Shown here piece by piece: positions 33,829-39,724 of a DNA stretch of 39,724 bases. Numbering within the stretch: position 1 is the stretch's first letter; each line of letters opens with the position of its first letter. Source of the stretch: an uncultured Bacteroidota bacterium (GTDB lineage Bacteria > Bacteroidota > Bacteroidia > Chitinophagales > Chitinophagaceae); contig CAIYKV010000005.1 of assembly GCA_903926855.1 (NCBI GenBank), forward strand, positions 1 through 39,724, written 5' to 3'. The position numbers and the translations under genes were made by a program. Under the pieces are notes generated by a model. That model ran no database searches, was not told the DNA's origin, and saw only the letters and a program-made list of their open reading frames with translations.

Positions 33829-33842
33829 GATGATTAATCATC
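33829..33842. promoter_or_regulatory. 14-base palindrome upstream of the gapN-like gene
   Basis: GATGATTAATCATC is a perfect palindrome 45 bases before the gapN-like start, between that start and the LacI-type site. It could bind a second regulator. No consensus was recognised. Confidence 0.35.
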
Positions 33843-33862
33843 CGGTAAAGCATGAGATTGAT

Positions 33863-33880
33863 TACGAAAACGTTTGCACA
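33863..33880. promoter_or_regulatory. LacI-type operator candidate before the gapN-kduD-kduI operon
   Basis: TACGAAAACGTTTGCACA has the AAACGTTT core of LacI-family operators and matches the kdgA/kdgK site at 28722-28739 at 14 of 18 positions. It lies 79 bases upstream of the gapN-like start and 34 bases beyond the uxaC stop. Confidence 0.6.
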
Positions 33881-33914
33881 GGTTTGCGAATATGATCAGC
33901 GCTAAAATTCCTTA

Positions 33915-35345
33915 CTATTTCGCGCCGGGTATCAGTGATTGCCAACCAAAATATGAGCGGGCATTATAAAAACAGATATCCTCTATTACCTTACCTACCC
34001 ATTCAATATCATTGGGTAGTTCTCCATTTTCGATCTCTTCTCCAAAAAGATTGCATAATATTCGTCTGAAATATTCATGTCTGGGGAAAGAAAGAAAACT
34101 TCTTGAGTCGGTCAGCATGCCTACGAATTTACTCAACAGACCCATATTTGATAAAGCATTGATTTGTTTTACCATTCCATCTTTTTGATCAAGGAACCAC
34201 CAGGCCGAACCAAATTGTACTTTACCTTCTACTGAACCATCATTATAATTCCCGATCATGGTGGCCATTAGTTCATTATCAGCAGGATTCAGATTATAGA
34301 TAATGGTTTTGGCAAGTTTATTATCACTATCCAGTTTATTCAGGAAAATGGCCAGAGACCGTGCCTGAGAAAAATCACCGATTGAATCCCATCCGGTATC
34401 CGGACCCAGTTGTTGTAACATTCTTGCATTATTATTTCTCAATGCCCCCAGGTGAAACTGTTGAACCCAGCCTTTTTCCCAATCCCATTCGGCAAAATGG
34501 ATCAGCATAGCCGACCTGAATTTTCTTTGTTCGGTTTCATTCAGTTGTTTCCCGGCATGTATTTTATTAAAAATCGTGTCGATTTCTGATCCGGTAAAAT
34601 CATCGGCATTGATCTCTTCCAAACCATGATCAGATACTTTACAACCTACTGAGGCAAAGAAATCGTGTCTGTTTTGAAGTGCAAACAGAAAATCATCAAA
34701 AGAAGATATTGAAATACCGGTAACGGATTCTAATTTTTTCAAATACCCATTAAACTGATCTGCATTGCTCACATTCATTGCCTGATCGGGTCTGAATGCC
34801 GGAAGTATGGGTATTTCAAATCCATCTTTTTTTAATTGAATATGATATTCCAGTGAATCAACAGGATCATCCGTAGTACACACGAGTGCAACATTCATCT
34901 TCCGTAGCATATTTCTAACGGAGTAGGCAGGTGTTTTGATCAATGCAGAGCAGGCATCATAGATCCTTTCTGCACTATTGGTGTTGAGAATTTCAGTAAT
35001 ACCAAAATACCGCTGCAATTCAAGATGCGTCCAATGGTATAAAGGATTTCTTAGGGTATACGGAACAGTCGCAGCCCATTTTTCAAACTTCTCTTTGTCG
35101 GTTTTATTTCCCGTGCAATAACTTTCATCTACCCCATTGGTACGCATGGCCCGCCATTTATAATGATCGCCAGCCAACCAAACCTGTGTCAGGTTTTGAA
35201 ACTGGTGGTCTTCCGCAATTTGCTGTGGTGAAAGATGGCAATGATAATCTATCACAGGCATATGCTTGGCATAGGTATGATACAGATGCTGTGCCGTTTT
35301 GTTGTTCAATAAAAAATGTTCATCCAGAAAGCTTTTCATACTCAT
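33915..35345 (-). CDS. uxaC: Uronate isomerase (glucuronate/galacturonate isomerase)
   Basis: Amidohydrolase-fold enzyme of 476 residues that interconverts D-galacturonate and D-tagaturonate (or glucuronate and fructuronate). The metal motif VIDYHCHLSP has H35 and H37; CTTDDPVDSLEYH (about 155-167) and MLTDSRSFLSFPRHEYFRR near residue 430 are family signatures. Length is typical. Last gene of the minus-strand series PL10-uxaB-uxaA-uxaC, 42 bases after uxaA. Start may be 35345 or MKSFLDEHF two codons on. Confidence 0.96.
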   Translation of the reverse strand: MSMKSFLDEHFLLNNKTAQHLYHTYAKHMPVIDYHCHLSPQQIAEDHQFQNLTQVWLAGDHYKWRAMRTNGVDESYCTGNKTDKEKFEKWAATVPYTLRNPLYHWTHLELQRYFGITEILNTNSAERIYDACSALIKTPAYSVRNMLRKMNVALVCTTDDPVDSLEYHIQLKKDGFEIPILPAFRPDQAMNVSNADQFNGYLKKLESVTGISISSFDDFLFALQNRHDFFASVGCKVSDHGLEEINADDFTGSEIDTIFNKIHAGKQLNETEQRKFRSAMLIHFAEWDWEKGWVQQFHLGALRNNNARMLQQLGPDTGWDSIGDFSQARSLAIFLNKLDSDNKLAKTIIYNLNPADNELMATMIGNYNDGSVEGKVQFGSAWWFLDQKDGMVKQINALSNMGLLSKFVGMLTDSRSFLSFPRHEYFRRILCNLFGEEIENGELPNDIEWVGKVIEDICFYNARSYFGWQSLIPGAK

Positions 35346-35387
35346 TCTTTAATTCAATAATTTTCTTTTCTGTTCCTTACCCATTCA

Positions 35388-37037
35388 TTATAAACTCACA
35401 CCTCTTTTCCAGGGAATAAAATCGTCCTGATTCAGCAATACTGCTTTCGGAATAATTTCGCCACTGGCGGCTTTTATACAGTACTCCAATATTTCTTCCC
35501 CCATCTCTTCGATTGTTTTTTCCCCGTCGATAATGGGTCCTGTATTGATATCGATGATATCACCCATTTTTTTAGCCAGGGTAGAATTGGTGGCTACTTT
35601 AATGGTTGGACAAACAGGATTGCCGGTAGGTGTGCCTAAACCGGTAGTAAACAGGATCAAAGTAGCACCACTGGCGGCTTTGCCGGTAGTGGCTTCTACA
35701 TCATTACCGGGGGTGCAAACCAGACTTAAGCCAGATTTCAAAGCGGGTTCAGTATAATCAAGTACATCCACCACCGGTGATGTACCCCCTTTTTTGGCGG
35801 CCCCATTACTTTTGATGGCATCTGTGATCAAACCGTCTTTGATATTTCCCGGAGATGGATTCATATCAAACCCCGATCCTACATTTTCGGCAGCCAGGTT
35901 ATAACTGCGCATCAGGTGAATAAATTTTTTCGCTGCTGCTTCGTCAATAGTTCTGTCTATTAACTGTTGTTCTGCTCCGCATAGTTCCGGAAATTCGGCT
36001 AATAAAATTTTTCCTCCCAATGCCACTACCAGGTCTGAACAATAGCCTACTGCCGGGTTTGCCGATATGCCACTAAACCCATCGCTGCCTCCACATTTCA
36101 CACCGATACACAATTTATCCAATGATGCAGGCTTGCGCTCTAGTTTATTAATTTCTATTAGCCCGCTAAAAGTTTTCCTGATGGCATCAGTGATCAGTTG
36201 GTCCTCACTTTGTGATTGTTGTTGCTCAAACACAAACATCAGCTTATCAAAATTCTGGTTATGCTTTTTGATATCATCCAGCAGGTTTTGCGTTTGCAGA
36301 TTCTGACAACCCAAACTAAGGATCGTAATACCGGCCACATTGGGATGGTCTGCATAAGAGGCTAAGAGTTTACTTAGGGTAGCCGCATCCTGTCTTGTAC
36401 CGCCACAACCCCCCTGGTGATTCAGAAACTTAATACCGTCCACATTTTTAAACACTCGCTGGGTATTCACCAGCGATTCCTTGATTTCAAGGTCTGCATT
36501 GGAAATATCTGCCCCTGTTTTGTATAATTCAAGTAATAGTTGTGTTTTTTGTTTGTATTTATCTGTAACTGCATAACCCAGCTGTGTATGCAAAGCTTCG
36601 CGAATCACATCCAGGTTTCGATTTTCACAGAATACGGTAGGAATAAATAACCAATAATTGGCGGTTCCTACCCTTCCATCCTGTCTATGATAGCCATTAA
36701 AGGTTCTGTTGGCAAATTTTGATACATCCGGTGCCTGCCATTGGTAATGACTTGGCCTGAAAGCAAAGGGCTCGGCTGCATGTTTGGTATTGGTTGTGTT
36801 CATACGGGAACCCATCTTTATGGCTATCTGCGCTTTACCTACCAACACACCATACATGTATATCGGATCGCCGGGTTGCAGATCCTGCATAAAGAATTTA
36901 TGCTTGGCAGCGATATCTTCCAGCAAAAGGTAATCAACCCCATTAAATGAGATGGTTTCTCCTTTCTTCAGGTCAATTAATGCTACCAGCACATTATCGG
37001 AGGGATGAACCTGTAAAACTTTTCTTTTGTTACTCAT
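35388..37037 (-). CDS. uxaA: Altronate dehydratase
   Basis: Iron-dependent dehydratase of 549 residues converting D-altronate to KDG. Residues 1 to about 90 form the N-terminal SAF-type domain; the larger C-terminal part contains GRVGTANYWLFIPTVFCENR (about 120-140), HQGGCGGTRQDA (about 205), KCGGSDGFSGISANPAVG (about 310) and VCTPGNDVEATTGKAASGA, with the cysteines that probably hold the metal. It starts inside the end of uxaB (8-base overlap), so UxaB and UxaA synthesis is coupled. Confidence 0.95.
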   Translation of the reverse strand: MSNKRKVLQVHPSDNVLVALIDLKKGETISFNGVDYLLLEDIAAKHKFFMQDLQPGDPIYMYGVLVGKAQIAIKMGSRMNTTNTKHAAEPFAFRPSHYQWQAPDVSKFANRTFNGYHRQDGRVGTANYWLFIPTVFCENRNLDVIREALHTQLGYAVTDKYKQKTQLLLELYKTGADISNADLEIKESLVNTQRVFKNVDGIKFLNHQGGCGGTRQDAATLSKLLASYADHPNVAGITILSLGCQNLQTQNLLDDIKKHNQNFDKLMFVFEQQQSQSEDQLITDAIRKTFSGLIEINKLERKPASLDKLCIGVKCGGSDGFSGISANPAVGYCSDLVVALGGKILLAEFPELCGAEQQLIDRTIDEAAAKKFIHLMRSYNLAAENVGSGFDMNPSPGNIKDGLITDAIKSNGAAKKGGTSPVVDVLDYTEPALKSGLSLVCTPGNDVEATTGKAASGATLILFTTGLGTPTGNPVCPTIKVATNSTLAKKMGDIIDINTGPIIDGEKTIEEMGEEILEYCIKAASGEIIPKAVLLNQDDFIPWKRGVSL

Positions 37038-38556
37038 GCGAATTATTTTTTGCTACCAATGAATGAAGGGTTGTGGTGGCACCATTTTTTTGAATCAACA
37101 ACGTATACTGCTGAACAGCTTCCACAAAACCTGGGTATAGGGTAAGATCTTTCCCAAATATCGTTTCATCTTTTAATATAATCGCTACCCTGTTTTCAAA
37201 ACTATTCTCCTGCCATTGATTATGCAAAAGAATCGCTTTATCATCCTGTATCAGATAAGATTGCCCATTGTACTCTCCTCTAAAACGTCCTTCTGCGTCT
37301 TTTGTTGAACGCATGAAAACAATAAAAGCAGCGAAACCCAATGCCATACAGTCTGGCAGTTCCCTGCTAACTTCATAATGCTTATTCACTAATGGAACCG
37401 TACGCATGGCCATTTTAGACGTGTACTGCATGGTAATATTCAACCATAAATGCTCTATATAAGGATTTTTAAACCGATCGATTACCTGTTCAACAAAAAC
37501 AGTAGCTTCAGCCATACTTATCTGATCGGATACCACCAAGGGTGCTATCTCTTCTAACATCAAGCGGGAAATATATCCACTAAAATCCTGATCGTTCATG
37601 GCATCTTTTACGGTTTTGAAGCCTAATAGATGTGCCAGTCCACACGAAAAAGTATGGGTCCCATTTAATAAACGCAGTTTCAACTCCCTGAATTTATTAA
37701 TATCCGCTGCAATTACTACTCCTGGGTTTGCTCTACTAAAAGAAAGTATCTGTTTTGTTCTTTCCCGAACCGTTTCAATAGCCCATAAACGATAAGGTTC
37801 GGTCATAATTATCAATTGATCTTCATATCCTAACTCTTTTTCTGTTGCCGAATGTTCCCTTACTGCCATTTTACCCGGCACAATGCAGTCTACCAGTGAA
37901 TTGCAGAAATCATTGGCTGTATCCAACCAGGTAAGAAAATCGTCAGACAATCCTTTTGCGGATGCCAGTCTGAGAACGATCTCTTTTAATTTTGTTCCGT
38001 TATCCGGTATCAGTTCTGTTGGAATGATTACCATGCCTGATTCTTCAGTTCCTTCAAACGCAGTATACCTCTTTTGTAAAAAATCCAAAACTCTTCCCGG
38101 AAAAGAAGTGGGTTGTTGTGCATCCACATCTGTTTGCAGAAAAACAATACCTACTTCTGTTGTATTTGAAATGATGATTTGCATAGCAGGGTCTGCAGCA
38201 TATTGTATAATAGCTTCCCATTCATTCACCGCAGACAATACGCTACTGACAGAGGCATTAATATAGGTTTTCTCTGATTTAACACCATTTACAAAACCTC
38301 GTTCCAGGAGGGTATATAATCCATCCTGTTCTTTAAAAGCATCTACTGCCCCATTATCCGTTGATTTAACTATGAGCACCCTGCCATTAAACTCGTTTTG
38401 TTTATTGGCTTTATCAATAAAATAATCAGGCAATCCCCTTAATAAAACACCTGTTCCAAATTGCAATACCCTAACCGGAAGGGTAAATAAGGAATCCTGC
38501 GGGGCATCCAGACCTGGCTGATCTAATTGGGATAGTATTTTTCTTGATAACTGCAT
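37030..38556 (-). CDS. uxaB: Tagaturonate reductase (altronate oxidoreductase)
   Basis: NAD-dependent polyol dehydrogenase of 508 residues that reduces D-tagaturonate to D-altronate. Mannitol-dehydrogenase family features: VLQFGTGVLLRGLPDYFID at 30-48 as nucleotide-binding region, VKSTDNGAVD, IISNTTEVGI, and the catalytic KLRLLNGTHTF segment (about 290-301) with lysine, asparagine and histidine in the K-x-x-x-x-N-x-x-H pattern. Operon position between the pectate lyase (13-base gap) and uxaA (8-base overlap) separates it from the fructuronate enzyme UxuB. Confidence 0.95.
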   Translation of the reverse strand: MQLSRKILSQLDQPGLDAPQDSLFTLPVRVLQFGTGVLLRGLPDYFIDKANKQNEFNGRVLIVKSTDNGAVDAFKEQDGLYTLLERGFVNGVKSEKTYINASVSSVLSAVNEWEAIIQYAADPAMQIIISNTTEVGIVFLQTDVDAQQPTSFPGRVLDFLQKRYTAFEGTEESGMVIIPTELIPDNGTKLKEIVLRLASAKGLSDDFLTWLDTANDFCNSLVDCIVPGKMAVREHSATEKELGYEDQLIIMTEPYRLWAIETVRERTKQILSFSRANPGVVIAADINKFRELKLRLLNGTHTFSCGLAHLLGFKTVKDAMNDQDFSGYISRLMLEEIAPLVVSDQISMAEATVFVEQVIDRFKNPYIEHLWLNITMQYTSKMAMRTVPLVNKHYEVSRELPDCMALGFAAFIVFMRSTKDAEGRFRGEYNGQSYLIQDDKAILLHNQWQENSFENRVAIILKDETIFGKDLTLYPGFVEAVQQYTLLIQKNGATTTLHSLVAKNNSHE

Positions 38557-38569
38557 TACTGTTTCTATT

Positions 38570-39724
38570 TTATTTCAGGTTTTGCCTGGCCCATTCGGGA
38601 TATTCTGTGTTGATTAATTTTTCAGGCCAGGTGCCATACCAGGCATACCCATTCCTTCTTTCCGATTCTATTTCTTTTACATCGTATTTTTTAATGCTAT
38701 CCCTTCCGCTGAAAAAGGGGCGATTGGTACCGATTTCATAAAACCTTGCCCAAAGCGTACTACCTGTTTCCGGCAAAATAACCCGGTCTTTGCCTTTCGG
38801 TTCATTGGGTGCGGGTATATCCATATATTTATATCCTTCGATCTTCACCTGTTGAAACCAATCAACTGCTGCCATGATGGATTGTTTAATTTGGGGAGTA
38901 GGATTTTTAATTCTCATCAAAAAACGCACAACACCTACAGATTCATTTCCGCTGATGGAAACCAATTCAAATTTTCTGGCCATTTCAGGCTCCAATGTTT
39001 TTTTATTATACTGAGCACACCAGGCGGTTAGCTTACCATTTACTTTTATCTGTGTAGCCAGGATACACAAGATTCCCCTTCGAACTGCTTCAGCTGCCTT
39101 TGGAACAAATGCCGGGTTTACAACATCAAAATCATTTTTTGCTTCAACTATATCCTGCAATATATTCAGCACATTTGTTATAGCGTCATCATTATAGGTT
39201 ATCTGGCTTCGGTATAATGCCGAATCCGGATAAAATTGTGGCCAACCACCCGCAGGATTCTGGGCAATTAAATAATACCTGATCCCTTTTTCTACTGCAT
39301 TGAGATAATTGCGGTTACTTGTTTTTTTATACGCCTTTACCAGGTACCGAATCTCACGCATGGTAGCATTATTATCCATTGTTGCGTCAATATGCATAGA
39401 ATCATTTCTGATGGCTTTTTTTTCAGTATCCGTGAGCATTTTGGTATAATCTACTTTGACCTCATTAACTGCTTTTGGCCACCCACCAATGGCTCTCTGG
39501 TATAAAAGCATATTCTCTGCTATTGGATCTTCAGATTGATTGGTTATTGTATGATCAGAAGAAGGATAAGTGAGTTTCCCTTTCAAATGGATTTGCGTTG
39601 GCTTATCTGATGGGTTCCATTTTCCCAAAAATGTCCAGGCTGCATTTATCTGATCTGCAGAAGGGGACCCGGGGGCATTTTGTAGATTATCTGCAAGCCA
39701 GTTATACTTAGCACCTTGTTTATG
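38570..39724 (-). CDS. pelA: Pectate lyase, polysaccharide lyase family 10 (5' end outside window)
   Basis: Cleaves polygalacturonate by beta-elimination, giving 4,5-unsaturated ends. The visible 384 codons contain the PL10 motifs RAIGGWPKA, the calcium-site region ATMDNNATMREIRYLVKAY, NPAGGWPQFYPDS, and LPETGSTLWARFYEIGTNRP with the likely catalytic arginine. The frame stays open to the right edge; a TTG at 39628 would cut into continuous sequence, so the gene is taken as partial at its 5' end and its signal peptide is not seen. The 32 residues before the usual PL10 region, including NAPGSPSADQINAAW, could be a linker or a second domain. It heads the operon with uxaB, uxaA and uxaC and supplies their substrate. 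Confidence 0.9.
   Translation of the reverse strand, partial: HKQGAKYNWLADNLQNAPGSPSADQINAAWTFLGKWNPSDKPTQIHLKGKLTYPSSDHTITNQSEDPIAENMLLYQRAIGGWPKAVNEVKVDYTKMLTDTEKKAIRNDSMHIDATMDNNATMREIRYLVKAYKKTSNRNYLNAVEKGIRYYLIAQNPAGGWPQFYPDSALYRSQITYNDDAITNVLNILQDIVEAKNDFDVVNPAFVPKAAEAVRRGILCILATQIKVNGKLTAWCAQYNKKTLEPEMARKFELVSISGNESVGVVRFLMRIKNPTPQIKQSIMAAVDWFQQVKIEGYKYMDIPAPNEPKGKDRVILPETGSTLWARFYEIGTNRPFFSGRDSIKKYDVKEIESERRNGYAWYGTWPEKLINTEYPEWARQNLK

Overview
The window looks like chromosomal DNA of an aerobic member of the Bacteroidota, most likely a Chitinophagaceae-type organism. The supporting evidence is a fused murF-alr gene, the gliding genes gldF and gldG, HemJ as the protoporphyrinogen oxidase, several promoter-like TAnnTTTG boxes (the Bacteroidota -7 element), weak ribosome binding sites and AT-rich spacers filled with short repeated words. 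No rRNA, tRNA, CRISPR array, phage gene or transposase gene was seen.

Region 1 (1-9.2 kb) holds every step from glutamyl-tRNA to heme b. hemA-hemC-hemD-hemE-hemF-hemB-hemL form a tightly packed plus-strand operon. hemH is divergent from hemA, and hemJ lies beyond hemH on the minus strand. A fermentative D-lactate dehydrogenase and a lipoprotein of unknown function follow (9.3-11.4 kb).

Region 2 (11.6-24.1 kb) is mainly housekeeping. On the minus strand are lspA, the fused murF-alr, a TerC-family membrane protein, gldG and gldF, then a minimal iron-sulfur operon iscS-iscU-iscA, then acpP-fabF-rnc. Between them on the plus strand are a small proline-rich exported protein and methylmalonyl-CoA epimerase. 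A GNAT acetyltransferase and a frameshifted YcxB-like gene follow (24.2-25.2 kb), and then a 359-base gene-free spacer with a MITE-like inverted-repeat structure.

Region 3 (25.6 kb to the right edge) is a pectin and hexuronate locus. A PL10 pectate lyase (cut by the window edge), uxaB, uxaA and uxaC turn galacturonate into 2-keto-3-deoxygluconate (KDG). kduI and kduD bring unsaturated uronate products to the same intermediate. kdgK and a KDPG aldolase split it into pyruvate and glyceraldehyde 3-phosphate. An ExuT-type transporter, a DUF6807 protein, a YhcH-family protein and a GapN-like aldehyde dehydrogenase complete the set. Two similar LacI-type operator candidates, one in the kdgA/kdgK divergent spacer and one before the gapN-like gene, suggest one regulator encoded elsewhere.

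The most unusual structure is a set of intergenic islands. In each, a 7-11-base word is repeated directly and/or inverted, a different word at most sites, usually starting at or next to a stop codon. The same heptamer periodicity appears inside hemC, where it seems to encode an extra peptide segment. Other points worth checking are an internal four-cysteine cluster in ferrochelatase, the missing general-base glutamate in the GapN-like enzyme, a perfect 52-base palindrome between convergent operons, and the frameshifted YcxB-like gene.
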